DNA of 64,000 nt. Origin: Pseudanabaena sp. M53BS1SP1A06MG (lineage in GTDB: Bacteria; Cyanobacteriota; Cyanobacteriia; Pseudanabaenales; Pseudanabaenaceae). A model generated the notes under the pieces. It saw only the letters and a program-made list of their open reading frames with translations. It was not told the DNA's origin and searched no databases. A program made the translations under genes and the position numbers. Within the stretch, counting starts at the first letter, position 1. Each line of letters begins with the position of its first letter. Location: assembly GCA_020404105.1 (NCBI GenBank), contig JADBWH010000074.1, forward strand, positions 1 to 64,000, written 5' to 3'. Positions 1-9,083 of this stretch are shown here, piece after piece.

Positions 1-55
1 AGTCACAACGGCGATCATGTTGCACAAGGTCAAAACTTTGCTAGGCTAAGTAATT

Positions 56-982
56 ATGAGGACTGACACGCTTTTCTATCAATTATTTAACGCCTTTCAC
101 AGCTTGCTATTTGAGCTAATCGAACGCCCGATCTCGGAAGCTGAAGGCTATGAATTTAGTTCGGTGGAAGTAAAAGAGAAAGCCTTTCGCTTTGATGGGA
201 TATTTATCCCAAAAGCGAAAGACAAACCGATATATCTACTTGAGGTACAATTCCAGCAAAAGGAAGACTTTTACTGGGAGTACTTATCTGAGATATATCT
301 ATACTTGAATCAATCTCGTCCTGAACATGATTGGAAAGCGATCGCCATCTTTGCGAGGCGTAGCTATGAGCCAGAGCCAAGAAGCCATGTGCAGGAAATG
401 CTCAACTGCCAGAGGATACTCAGAGTCTATCTAGAAGACTTGGTAGATCGGGAGACAGATTCTTTTGCGATCGCTATTATTCAGCTAATCTTGTCTACTG
501 AAAGTCAAGCCGTAACTATGGCAAGACAATTGGGCGATAAAATTGAGCAGGAAAATGATCCCGAAATCCAAGAGCAGGTATTAGAATTAATAGAGACGGT
601 GTTGGTGTATAAATTCCCGAAACTTAGTCGGCAGGAGATTGAAGCAATGTTTACATACAGCGATTTAAAGCAGACTCGTGTATATCAAGAGGCGAGAGAA
701 GAAGGCGAGCTACGAGGTGAGCAGCGCGGTGAGCAACGTGGTTTACAGCTAGGTGAACAAAAAGGTTTGAAGCTAGGCGAGAAGCGCGGACTGGTCAAGG
801 GACAAGCTACGATGCTACTGCGTCTGCTCAATCGTAAGTTTGGACAGATTAGCCCAAGTTTGCGGGGCAAGGTAAACAAACTATCGGCAAAACAGCTAGA
901 AAATCTAGCCGAAGCATTATTTGACTTAGAGACGATCGCTGACCTAAGTGATTGGCTAAAAACTCAAGGCAAAGCTAAATAG
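56..982 (+). CDS. DUF2887/DUF4351 Rpn-like nuclease family protein
   Basis: A 308-residue protein of the large cyanobacterial family annotated as DUF2887/DUF4351 or Rpn-like putative transposase/nuclease. The N-terminal part has a PD-(D/E)XK-like arrangement: Asp47 in RFDGIF, then Glu63 and Gln65 in YLLEVQFQ. Residues about 216-251 form a repetitive charged linker of RGEQ/LGEQ-type units, followed by the C-terminal DUF4351 helical segment ending in LSDWLK. Such proteins are multicopy in cyanobacteria and behave as mobile or recombination-associated genes; the substrate is unknown. It stands alone and is closed by a strong terminator at 1003-1039. Family assignment is fairly secure; nuclease activity is inference. 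Confidence 0.75.
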   Translation: MRTDTLFYQLFNAFHSLLFELIERPISEAEGYEFSSVEVKEKAFRFDGIFIPKAKDKPIYLLEVQFQQKEDFYWEYLSEIYLYLNQSRPEHDWKAIAIFARRSYEPEPRSHVQEMLNCQRILRVYLEDLVDRETDSFAIAIIQLILSTESQAVTMARQLGDKIEQENDPEIQEQVLELIETVLVYKFPKLSRQEIEAMFTYSDLKQTRVYQEAREEGELRGEQRGEQRGLQLGEQKGLKLGEKRGLVKGQATMLLRLLNRKFGQISPSLRGKVNKLSAKQLENLAEALFDLETIADLSDWLKTQGKAK

Positions 983-1002
983 AGGATTTTTAAACCAATA
1001 CT

Positions 1003-1039
1003 AAAAAAAGGCAGGACAGCTAAAGTCTTGCCTTTTTTT
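1003..1039. terminator. Bidirectional rho-independent terminator
   Basis: A run of seven A, a GC-rich stem (GGCAGGAC pairing with GTCTTGCC with one wobble), a 7-nt loop and a run of seven T. It follows the DUF2887 gene by 20 nt, and the A/T runs on both sides let it work in either direction. Confidence 0.8.
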
Positions 1040-1112
1040 GTGCCAATGGCTAGCGCCCGTTCTCAAGAACAAACGCATAACAACTGAAAGTTTGCCAAAA
1101 GCACAAAATCCT

Positions 1113-2090
1113 ATGTTTGAAATTACCCAAGAAATTGAAGAGCATTTTGATTGTTCTTTACGCATAAAAGCCGAAGCAACAGTAGAAGCGATCGCCCTCT
1201 CGAAATCCATCCAGATTGGCGAACCAGCACAGCAAATAGAACTAGCCAAAGCATCGGGATGGGGAACCCTCACCGATATCTGGGTGGGAGCAAACCATCA
1301 GGGGAACACATGGCAATACCGATGCTATGAAAGACTTTGCCAACTGCTCACAACCGCCGAAATCCAAGCCGCCAAATCAGCCACTGCCACTGCCTATCAA
1401 ACGAGTTTTGAAGTCATCCGTGCTATGTGGGACTTACTCACCGCGATCGGATTTACTGGTGGATCGATCCTTGAACCTGCTTGCAATACCCTATCCTTCA
1501 TGGGTTGTCAGCCTCAGCACATGAGAATCAGATCGCAATGGGTAGGCGTAGAGCTAGATCCCACCTTTGCCCAAATCGCAAGATTGCTTTACCCCGAAGC
1601 CCAGATTTATGCTCAAGGTTTTGAGAAAGTTAGCCTATCAGATAGTAGCTTTGACCTAGCGATCGGCAATGTCCCCTTTGGTAATTACAAGCTGTTTGAT
1701 TCCCGATATGCCCACCTAAATCTGAGCGTGCATAACTATTTTTTTGCTAAATGTACCGATCTAGTGCGCGAGAATGGTTTACTGTGTTTGATTTCCAGTT
1801 GTTTTACCCTTGACTCGCTTGGCACAAGTTTTAGGAGACATCTAGCCGAGAAGTTAGAATTAGTCACTGCCATACGGTTGCCCGATATCGCTTTCAAACG
1901 ATTCTCCAATACGGCGGTTGTGGCAGATATTCTACTCTTTCGTAAATTAACGGAAGTGGAACGAAAGTTAACAACTGCAAAAGATTATGAATATCCTAGT
2001 TGGGTCAAGACAGCCCCATCGGGTAAACATACCGTTAACCAAGAGCCAATCATGATTAATCAATGGTTCAAGGAACCAGAAGTAGCCTAG
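1113..2090 (+). CDS. N6-adenine DNA methylase-like protein
   Basis: The open frame runs upstream to a TTG at 1038, but that lies in the preceding terminator, so I take the ATG at 1113 (325 residues). It has a SAM-binding motif I (LEPACN, near residue 121) and a catalytic-type motif IV written N-V-P-F-G (near residue 186) instead of NPPF/NPPY. NVPFG is usual in plasmid and phage proteins that join a methylase to a large helicase. The next gene is such a helicase, 90 bp downstream, so the pair looks like a split version of a mobile-element methylase-helicase. Whether it still methylates DNA is not known. Confidence 0.65.
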   Translation: MFEITQEIEEHFDCSLRIKAEATVEAIALSKSIQIGEPAQQIELAKASGWGTLTDIWVGANHQGNTWQYRCYERLCQLLTTAEIQAAKSATATAYQTSFEVIRAMWDLLTAIGFTGGSILEPACNTLSFMGCQPQHMRIRSQWVGVELDPTFAQIARLLYPEAQIYAQGFEKVSLSDSSFDLAIGNVPFGNYKLFDSRYAHLNLSVHNYFFAKCTDLVRENGLLCLISSCFTLDSLGTSFRRHLAEKLELVTAIRLPDIAFKRFSNTAVVADILLFRKLTEVERKLTTAKDYEYPSWVKTAPSGKHTVNQEPIMINQWFKEPEVA

Positions 2091-2180
2091 CGGCGATTCG
2101 ACAGAAAAATTACCACACAAACATCAAAAAGCGTCTCAACCCAATCAAGGGAAGGGGCGTTTTTTTATTGAGGAAAAATC

Positions 2181-4463
2181 ATGAGTCCAAAAACGATTAA
2201 ATTTCGCAATATTCTCGGCGAACTGAGCGTCGCCAAACTATATGGTGGAGAGCATTTAGGTGTAACCGCCCCAGCCAACTTTGACCTACGCAAAGAGATT
2301 AGCAAGATTGGTAAAGCGATCGGCAAATTTTACCAACCAGCACCAGTACAGACACAGGTAATCCAGATTCCGCCGCAACTACAGCATGTCCTACCCAATG
2401 CATTTTGTGAATATGGAAGCCAAATCTACCGTCGTACCGACAGCCAACTGGAACTAATCGAAAACCAGTCCCATCGCATTCGTGCTGCCATGTCTGTGGT
2501 CAAGATTTTGGACTTAGTGCTGAAGATGCAACAGTATGACGATGACCGAGAACTAGCAAAACTGCGTCAAGTTCTCAATCAAAAATACGATGCGTTCGTA
2601 ATTAGATTTGGCAACTTTACCGCCAAAGTAAACCTTGAAATCTTCAAAGAAGACCCAAATTACTACCGCTTAAGAGCATTAGAAATTGACCAAGGCAAAG
2701 GCAAAAGTCCCACCAAAGCACCGATATTCGATCAACGCACAGTCAGAGCCACACCAAGATATCGCGCCAGTAATGCCAAAGATGCCCTTGCTCAATGTCT
2801 AGATGCGCGTAGTTTCATTGACCTTGACTGGATTGGGAATCTGCTCGACAAAAGTATCAGCACTGTTGTCATCGAACTAGAAGGGGCAGTGTTCTACAAC
2901 GGAACCACACCACTAGAAGACCTACAAGCAGCTTCCAAAGAAGATTGGATTACTCGCGAAGAATTCATCAGTGGCAATGTGGTCGCACGTTTAAACAGAG
3001 TAGTCGCATGGCAACAAATGGGAGTTCCTGACTGGCTAAACGTAGAGATTTACCACCAAGTCATCAGAGACAACCAGCCAGTTCCCTGCTTACCCGAAGC
3101 CGAAGATGTGGATATTAAAGTGCGCTGTGCTGTGAAATTGGGACTCAATATCAATTCCATGACCCCAGATGAGCTAAATCTGCTGCTACGCAACACCATT
3201 CGCCTGAAGCTAGGAACAAGTTGGCTACCCGAAACCGTAATCAAGGAGTTTACCGAACAACTGCTCAGCCATGCAGGAAAAAGCACAGTCAAGTTTCATC
3301 CTGACCCCGCCAACATTTGGGTAATCACAGGTGACAGCAAACTAATTGTTTCACCACAGAATAAAACCGAGTGGGGAACTCAAAACTTTACGGCGATCGC
3401 CCTGATTGACCATACACTCAACCAAAAAGATCCAAAAGTCTACGATTACTACAAAGACAAAGATGGCAACACGATCGCCACGCTCAACCTCGAAGCAACA
3501 TCGGAGTCGCGCACGATGAGGGATAAGATTCAAACTGCTTTCAAAGCATGGATCTGGAGTGATGGCGATCGCGCCGAAAGGTTATGTCTGCACTATAACC
3601 AATATCACAACCTCTACCGCGATACTGTCTATGACGGTTCACATCTGACCTTTCCAGGCATGACTCCCGATTTTCAGATGCGTCGTCATCAAGCCAACTT
3701 TGTACGCCGCGTCGAACGACAGAAAGCCTCTTTTGCCGCCCATCGGGTGGGCTATGGCAAAACCGCGACAATGATTGCATCAGGCATGGAACTGAAACGC
3801 AAAGGCATGGCTCACAAAGTTATGCATGTGACCATGAAATCGATCTTGCCTGATTACTACAAAGAATTTCGGCGGCTGTATCCCGAAGCCAGCATTCTGG
3901 TTCCCACAGCTAAAGAATTTGCTAAAGATAGCCGTCGTGTCCTATTGAGCAAGATTGCTACCCATAACCACGATGCAATTTTACTAACCTACGAACAGTT
4001 CTTTAACTTGCCCATCAGCGAGGAAACTGAACTGATGTTTTTGGAAGAACAAATGTCGGCGATCGCTTCTATCTTTGACTTAACCACCAAAGAAGAATCA
4101 AAGCAAGCATTTCGCAGTCTAGAAGCAACTCGTAAGAAAATCGGCTTGCGGATTCAAGAAATTGAAAACAGCCATCGCAAAGACCGCGTGATCTATTTTG
4201 AGCAACTGGGTATAGATGCACTGTTCATTGACGAGGTACAGCAAATCAAACGACTGCAAATCCTGACTACTCAGCATAACGTCTCTGGCATTCCCTCTGG
4301 ATATAGCCAACGCGCCCATGACTGCTTCATGAAAGTACGATATCTGCTTGGTAATGGTAAGAGGGTGATCTACTCAACAGGAACACCCCTTAGCAACACT
4401 ATGGCGGAGATCTTGATTATTTCTGGGATAGCGGATCCATTGTGCATAGCTAGTAATACTTGA
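2181..4463 (+). pseudogene. SNF2/DEAD-like helicase, 3' end lost
   Basis: A 760-codon frame starting at an ATG with a good ribosome site (TTGAGGAAAAATC). The first 500 residues are of the unknown type that precedes the helicase core in mobile-element methylase-helicases. The core has a P-loop (GYGKT, about 524), a DEXH-like box (FIDEVQQ, about 684) and the STGTPLSN motif near 735. Homology-like sequence stops after SNTMAE (about position 4414). The last 16 or so codons read into DNA that on the other strand encodes the start of an IS630-type transposase. The second RecA-like domain is therefore absent and ATP-driven activity is unlikely. This looks like an IS insertion followed by deletion. 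Confidence 0.7.
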
Positions 4464-4561
4464 GCGCGATTGAGCATCGAGATGTGACTAGTCCCCTTGC
4501 GACAAAGCTTTAGGCATTGCTGATAATCAGCATTTGAAAGTGTTAGTTTTAGTCTTTCCAT
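4415..4561 (-). mobile_element. IS630-family transposase N-terminal remnant
   Basis: From the ATG at 4561 on the minus strand about 48 codons look like the N-terminal helix-turn-helix part of IS630-type transposases (YQQCLKLCRKG, then NRAQVLLAMHNG). After that the frame runs into helicase DNA and stops. Only this 5' fragment remains; no catalytic DDE part is present. It marks the junction that truncated the helicase gene. Confidence 0.6.
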
Positions 4562-4993
4562 GTTGCAGATGACGATTTGTTAAGTTGTTTATAAAGTATT
4601 GCCAAATGCATATTTTTCGTTAGTTTTTTAGTCGTTGAGATCACTATTCATTTAGTTGTCGGACAATTGGCAGGTAATTTATTTGGTTAGAATGTTTAAT
4701 ATGATACTGTACATTCTCTTTTTCATTCACATAAATATTCTATTTAAAAGAAACTTGATGGAGTGTTGCATGTTTAGCAATATTTCCATTGTCTATTAGT
4801 TCAGAATTTACTAGATTTGTTTGAGATAGAATCTTGCTCCTTGATTACAGATTAGTCGCGGAATGGAAAATCTATACACTTCCCCATCAAATGTAATTAC
4901 CATAGCGGTAGTCATGTAAAGTGCTGTTAAAGCTATAGACTAGATTAGAAAAAGATTTTCTAATTAGCTACATCTCTACGGAGGCAATTTCTC
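4562..4993. other. AT-rich intergenic stretch before the SDR gene
   Basis: About 430 bp with no convincing ORF. The left part may hold the outer end of the IS630 remnant. The right end carries a good ribosome site for the SDR gene (ACGGAGGCAATTTCTC before ATG). I recognise no other structure. Confidence 0.5.
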
Positions 4994-5977
4994 ATGTCAG
5001 GAAATTTGAAAGGTAAAGTTGCCTTGGTAACGGGAGCATCACGGGGAATTGGTAAAGGTATTGCCATTGGTTTGGGTGAAGCGGGTGCGCTAGTTTATAT
5101 CACTGGGCGCAGTGTGAATCAGACAAGTTCTAGAGATTCTGTTTCGGGCAGCTTACTAGAAACTAAAGCCGCAGTAGAAGAGGCTGGTGGGATTTGTATT
5201 GCTGTTCCCGTTGATCACAGTGATGATGAGCAAATTAAATCTCTATTTGAGCAAATTGATCGAGAGCAAAATGGACAATTGGATCTCTTGGTGAATAATG
5301 CTTATGGTGGAGTGCGATCGCTAATCTCTTCCAACGGTAAACAATTTTGGGAAGCAGATCTGAGTCTTTGGGATGCTTGTAACCAAGTCGGTTTGCGAAG
5401 TCACTATAAAGCAAGTCATTTTGCCGCGAAGATGATGACTCAACGCAAACAAGGCTTGATCGTGACGATTTCTTCTTGGGGTGGATTAGCTCCTATTTTT
5501 GGAGTTGCATATGGTACTGGTAAAGCTGCTTGCGATCGCCTTGCGGCTGAGATGGCTGTCGAACTCAAGCCGTTTAATGTTGCTTCGATTTCACTTTGGC
5601 CGGGGATTGTTGGCACTGAACAATTTCATCAGTTGGCTGACGGAAACCTTGAGGGTAATGAGAATAATCTGGGTGTGGCGGCGATCGCTGATAAATTCAA
5701 TTGGGAAACTCCTTTATTTGTCGGTAAGGTAATTGCTGCCTTGTGTAATGACTCGAACTTGATGCAGAGAACTGGCAAAGTTCAGATTGGGGCGGAACTG
5801 GCTGCTCGTTACGGAATAATTGATGAATATAAGCATTGTCCTGTTTCTTTACGCTCCCTCAGATTTTTATTGGTGCAAGGTTTGCCGAATCTTAAAAACA
5901 GCGCCAAGTTCATTCCTGATCTGCGAGTGCCTTGGTGGATTCTCCTGTTAACAATACTCAGGTCTCCGAAAATCTGA
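4994..5977 (+). CDS. Short-chain dehydrogenase/reductase
   Basis: A 327-residue classical SDR, resembling the DHRS1-like branch. The Rossmann glycine motif TGASRGIG is at residues 13-20, the NNAYGG motif lies near 103, and the catalytic Tyr173-x3-Lys177 (YGTGK) is preceded by a serine in TISSWGG. The C-terminus is about 60 residues longer than in minimal SDRs, which suits this branch. The substrate cannot be predicted. It is a single gene with its own leader, and the next gene is an ArsR regulator 309 bp away. Family assignment is secure. Confidence 0.9.
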   Translation: MSGNLKGKVALVTGASRGIGKGIAIGLGEAGALVYITGRSVNQTSSRDSVSGSLLETKAAVEEAGGICIAVPVDHSDDEQIKSLFEQIDREQNGQLDLLVNNAYGGVRSLISSNGKQFWEADLSLWDACNQVGLRSHYKASHFAAKMMTQRKQGLIVTISSWGGLAPIFGVAYGTGKAACDRLAAEMAVELKPFNVASISLWPGIVGTEQFHQLADGNLEGNENNLGVAAIADKFNWETPLFVGKVIAALCNDSNLMQRTGKVQIGAELAARYGIIDEYKHCPVSLRSLRFLLVQGLPNLKNSAKFIPDLRVPWWILLLTILRSPKI

Positions 5978-6286
5978 ATGTGAGTCTATATAATAAGTCT
6001 AGCATTCAACCTCACGATTACAAATTGAGAATTGATTTCAGAGCCGCATTAAAACAGTTTAATTTTCCTATGCTAACTAATCCCTGAAAGGATTGATACA
6101 TATTAAGCCTTTCACGGCAAAAATTAAACAGGTAGTTATCATTTTAGGCTAAACATTCTGAAGAATGATAACCGACAAAATTTATAATGAATTCACATAA
6201 GTTTGGTTTTAGATATATCATTATATGGTAATATTATAGAATCACGCTATCACAAATAAAAATAGTAAAAGTTTGCTTCTACCATT
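5978..6286. other. Intergenic region upstream of ArsR gene
   Basis: Holds a perfect 9-bp inverted repeat GTTATCATT/AATGATAAC (6135-6143 and 6164-6172, 20-bp spacer) and, 50 bp before the ArsR start, the AT-rich motif listed at 6220-6237. Both are candidate operators for the regulator encoded next. No ORF is seen. Confidence 0.5.
6220..6237 (+). promoter_or_regulatory. Copy A of recurring 18-bp AT-rich palindrome
   Basis: ATTATATGGTAATATTAT matches my hand-built model ATTATATAGTAATATAAT at 16 of 18 positions. It ends 49 bp before the first ArsR gene, where an autoregulatory operator would be expected. Confidence 0.35.
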
Positions 6287-6682
6287 ATGACCTTCAACCC
6301 TTCTGCTCTGACTCAAGTCGCCGATTACTTTAAGGTATTATCTGAACTCAGTCGATTACAAGTGTTATGTTCTTTGAAGTCAGGCTCAAAGAATGTTACA
6401 GAAATTATGGAAGAGACAGGCTTAGGACAAGCAAATGTCTCGAAACACCTAAAGATTTTAGCTCAGTCAGGGATTGTCTCTAGAACTCCTCAAGGTGTCA
6501 GCGTATATTATGAAATTGTCGAACCATTTATTTTTGATTTATGCGAACTGGTGAGCGATCGCCTTTCTATTCGCTTACAAGAGCAATCACAACAGCTAAA
6601 ACAACTAGAAGGATTGCGACGCAATGAACCCATTAAAGCTAGTCAAAAGAACTCTAAAGTCAAAGTCAAAAGTTACGCTTGA
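6287..6682 (+). CDS. ArsR-family transcriptional regulator
   Basis: A 131-residue winged-helix repressor-type protein. The recognition-helix region reads GLGQANVSKHLKIL, followed by a beta-wing (SVYYEIV). Cys28 in RLQVLC sits by eye at the position of the alpha-2 cysteine of the persulfide sensors BigR and SqrR; Cys86 in FDLCEL is in the last helix, about eight residues before the BigR partner cysteine as I remember it. A dithiol sulfur or redox switch is therefore plausible but not shown. The CxC metal site of arsenic sensors is absent. It is a paralogue of the ArsR beside the sulfide:quinone oxidoreductase at 47075. A Nudix-like gene follows 34 bp downstream. Confidence 0.85.
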   Translation: MTFNPSALTQVADYFKVLSELSRLQVLCSLKSGSKNVTEIMEETGLGQANVSKHLKILAQSGIVSRTPQGVSVYYEIVEPFIFDLCELVSDRLSIRLQEQSQQLKQLEGLRRNEPIKASQKNSKVKVKSYA

Positions 6683-6716
6683 AAACTTGAACAAGGTTAG
6701 TCCATTAGAGTGAGTT

Positions 6717-7340
6717 ATGGATAAAATGCAGCCTAACGCTCAACAAACTTGGCAAGTTAAAGATCGCTTCCTAGAAATCAATTCACGTTGGTTAACCCTA
6801 ATTGGCGAACATCTGCAAGACGATCGCGGCGAAGTTTTGGAATATTGGCGGATTGAAAAAGCGGATTCGGTAATTGTTCTGCCCATTCAAGGCGATCGCA
6901 TCTTATTGCCAAAGCCAAGTTATCGTACTGGTATTGGTCAAACAACTTTAGACTTTTCTGGGGGGCGAGTAATCGCAGGACAAAATCCTCAACTTGCCGC
7001 GATCGCTACGCTAAAGCGCGAGTTAGGGATTGAAGTATCGGCGATCGCACAATTAATCCCTTTAAATACTGAAGGTTGGGCTGTAAATAGTTCTTTCTCT
7101 AATCAAAAGCTTTATGGATTTGTTGCTTATATAGAAAAAATGACCAAACTAAGTTATGAATTAGTTGCAGTTACTTATCCCTTGACTTCGGATGGAGTTC
7201 AGAAATTACTTGAGGAAATCACTTGTCTGCAATGTCGTGCCGTGTTGCTGGAATGGATAATGCTAAATCAACGTTGGCAGACATCAACAACTGCTCAAAA
7301 CTCTGAGCAATTCGCGTTTGGAATCGTTCCCGATGCTTGA
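6717..7340 (+). CDS. Nudix hydrolase-like protein with degenerate box
   Basis: A 207-residue protein with the Nudix fold order: a beta segment (SVIVLPIQGDRILLP), then GG and AAIATLKRELGIE. The Nudix box normally ends REUxEExGU; here it ends KRELGIE and lacks the paired glutamates that hold Mg2+, so catalysis is doubtful. Its last 122 bp overlap the convergently transcribed LysR gene, which is unusual for two real genes; both frames look genuine. It may be co-transcribed with the ArsR gene. It could bind a nucleotide as a sensor rather than hydrolyse it; that is inference. Confidence 0.65.
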   Translation: MDKMQPNAQQTWQVKDRFLEINSRWLTLIGEHLQDDRGEVLEYWRIEKADSVIVLPIQGDRILLPKPSYRTGIGQTTLDFSGGRVIAGQNPQLAAIATLKRELGIEVSAIAQLIPLNTEGWAVNSSFSNQKLYGFVAYIEKMTKLSYELVAVTYPLTSDGVQKLLEEITCLQCRAVLLEWIMLNQRWQTSTTAQNSEQFAFGIVPDA

Positions 7341-8190
7341 TTAATTTAAACGATCGCAATATTGTTGGTAGATCCGTCAAGCCTCTTAAATCAGCGATCG
7401 CAATGGTTCGTAAGACACCAAATTGTACCTCTTTCCTCACCATCCATTCTGAAAGTACAGTTGCCCCAATTCCATTTTCAACTATAGCCTTAATCATTTC
7501 TCCACTGCTCATCTCTAGGATCACATTTAGTTCCAAGGGATCAATGCCCCAATCTCGCAATGATTGTTCAAAGATATTACGAGTGCCAGATCCTGATTCG
7601 CGCATAACCCAATCTGTTGTCGAAAGTTCTGATGGTGAAATTGTATTTCGTTCAAACCAAGGATGAGTTTGCCCAACTACTACCTGCAAGCGATCGCCAC
7701 CAATTACCTGCTGCTCTAAGCAATCTGATGCTGTTTGCGATACAATTCCTTCAACTAACCCCAAATCAAATTTGCCAACTACCGTTCCTGTAACGATTTC
7801 TTCGGTATTACCCACTATACAGTTGACTTGAATCCCAGGATACTGATTCTTAAACTGACTAATAAAGCGAGGTATCCAGTAGTTACAAATGGTTTGGCTA
7901 GCTCCTAATTTTAGTTCTCCTTGCTTAAGTTCACTTAATTCTTGCAATCCCCGTTTGGCTAAAGCTACTCGTTCCAAAATCTTTTCCGCCTCGCCTTGTA
8001 ACAGCTCACCTGCTTGTGTTATTTCAATTCGGCGACCAATGCGATGGAACAATGGCATCCCAATTTCTGCCTCCAAACTTTGAATCGAAGCACTGACAGA
8101 TGGCTGAGTTAAATAAAGCACTTCAGCAGCACGAGTAAAGTGTAAATGCTGGGTGACTGCTAGAAAAATACGAAGTTGTTCAAAGGTCAT
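7219..8190 (-). CDS. LysR-family transcriptional regulator
   Basis: A LysR-type regulator of about 323 residues. I take the ATG at 8190 (MTFEQLRIFLAV), the standard start of the family, rather than the in-frame ATG ten codons earlier. The helix-turn-helix (FTRAAEVLYLTQPSVSASI) lies near residues 17-36, followed by the long linker helix and a periplasmic-binding-protein-like effector domain. It is divergent from a TauE/SafE-type carrier, and a paired palindrome lies between them at 8229-8265. Such an arrangement suggests autoregulation and control of the carrier; the ligand is unknown, perhaps a sulfur or carbon metabolite. Confidence 0.9.
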   Translation of the reverse strand: MTFEQLRIFLAVTQHLHFTRAAEVLYLTQPSVSASIQSLEAEIGMPLFHRIGRRIEITQAGELLQGEAEKILERVALAKRGLQELSELKQGELKLGASQTICNYWIPRFISQFKNQYPGIQVNCIVGNTEEIVTGTVVGKFDLGLVEGIVSQTASDCLEQQVIGGDRLQVVVGQTHPWFERNTISPSELSTTDWVMRESGSGTRNIFEQSLRDWGIDPLELNVILEMSSGEMIKAIVENGIGATVLSEWMVRKEVQFGVLRTIAIADLRGLTDLPTILRSFKLIKHRERFQTRIAQSFEQLLMSANVDLALSIPATRHDIADK

Positions 8191-8228
8191 TTGTAGTTCG
8201 GCACATGTTTGAGCGATCAATGAATACT

Positions 8229-8265
8229 CTATTAAAATAATAGACTCAGCCTATTATTTTAATAG
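8229..8265. promoter_or_regulatory. Divergent operator: two 15-bp palindromic arms
   Basis: Two 15-bp arms, CTATTAAAATAATAG and its exact reverse complement, are separated by ACTCAGC. Each arm is itself an inverted repeat (CTATT-N5-AATAG), giving two tandem dyads, as expected for a LysR tetramer. It lies 39 bp upstream of the LysR start and 84 bp upstream of the carrier start. Confidence 0.6.
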
Positions 8266-8349
8266 AAAAGACTGTTTGCTTCTATCATTCTAATCACACT
8301 AGAGTTAGTATTAACCAAATTACTTACGTTAGATTGAGTATCTATAAAT

Positions 8350-8718
8350 ATGACTGTAACAAACATGCTTCTCTACATACTGTTGGGTTTGTTAGCAGGG
8401 ATATTGAGTGGATTAGTGGGAGTTGGCGGTGGCGTTTTTATCGCCCCTGCTCTGGTTATATGGTTTGGGATGTCTCAGCACCAAGCACAAGGGACAACAT
8501 TAGCCTTGTTAGTCCCACCAATTGGCATACTAGCAGCTTGGACTTACTATCAACAAGGCTTTGTTGACGTTAAAGTGGCAGCTTTTATCTGTATAGGCTT
8601 TGTAATCGGTGGATTTTTAGGAGCTAACCTAGCTGTAGGAATACCCAATGCAATTTTAGAGAAGATTTTTGGTGGAGTAATTATGGCGATCGCACTAAAA
8701 ATGATCTTCTCGCACTGA
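8350..8718 (+). CDS. TauE/SafE (TSUP) half-size carrier
   Basis: A 122-residue membrane protein with about four hydrophobic helices and the TSUP signature near its start (SGLVGVGGGVFIAPALV). Full-length TSUP proteins have two such halves and about 250 residues; single-half versions exist and presumably dimerise. The family moves organosulfur compounds, sulfite or other organic anions across the inner membrane. It is divergent from a LysR gene and just ahead of the low-oxygen psbA. Given the sulfur genes elsewhere in the window, sulfite or thiosulfate export is a reasonable guess, but the substrate is not visible in the sequence. Confidence 0.8.
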   Translation: MTVTNMLLYILLGLLAGILSGLVGVGGGVFIAPALVIWFGMSQHQAQGTTLALLVPPIGILAAWTYYQQGFVDVKVAAFICIGFVIGGFLGANLAVGIPNAILEKIFGGVIMAIALKMIFSH

Positions 8719-9083
8719 TTAAGCCACACTCACACAATGCTAGCCTTGGCGGATTCTTTTTGGGGATATTAAGACTACGAGTGGAAGTAAAATGGAATGA
8801 GAATCCACTTCATAGAGAATTACGACCCTAGGGCGATCGCTTTTCACTTCAATCCTTATACTCATGTATTACCTAAACCTTATAGCTAGTATAGCTTATA
8901 GGAAATATGCTCAACCACAAATTCTCGCCTTTCTACACTCCCCCAGCTTTATCATTTCTTCTCATTTTGGAAACTAATTTGTGTTGACAATCTCTCTTTA
9001 TGCTGTATAGTTGTATAACTGATTGGTCATATATTGATATTTAATCTAGCCAGTCTGATTAACAAACTTCAAATAAAATAATC
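8719..9083. other. psbA upstream region
   Basis: 365 bp without an ORF. It contains a HIP1 site, a promoter at 8984-9011 and a long 5' leader of about 65 nt before the psbA start, as is usual for cyanobacterial psbA mRNAs. Confidence 0.6.
8984..9011 (+). promoter_or_regulatory. Sigma-70-type promoter of psbA
   Basis: A consensus -35 box TTGACA (8984-8989) and a -10 box TATAGT (9006-9011) with a 16-bp spacer. The -10 box is embedded in a weak copy (12 of 18 matches, 9002-9019) of the AT-rich palindrome, so a repressor bound there would block RNA polymerase. Confidence 0.7.
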
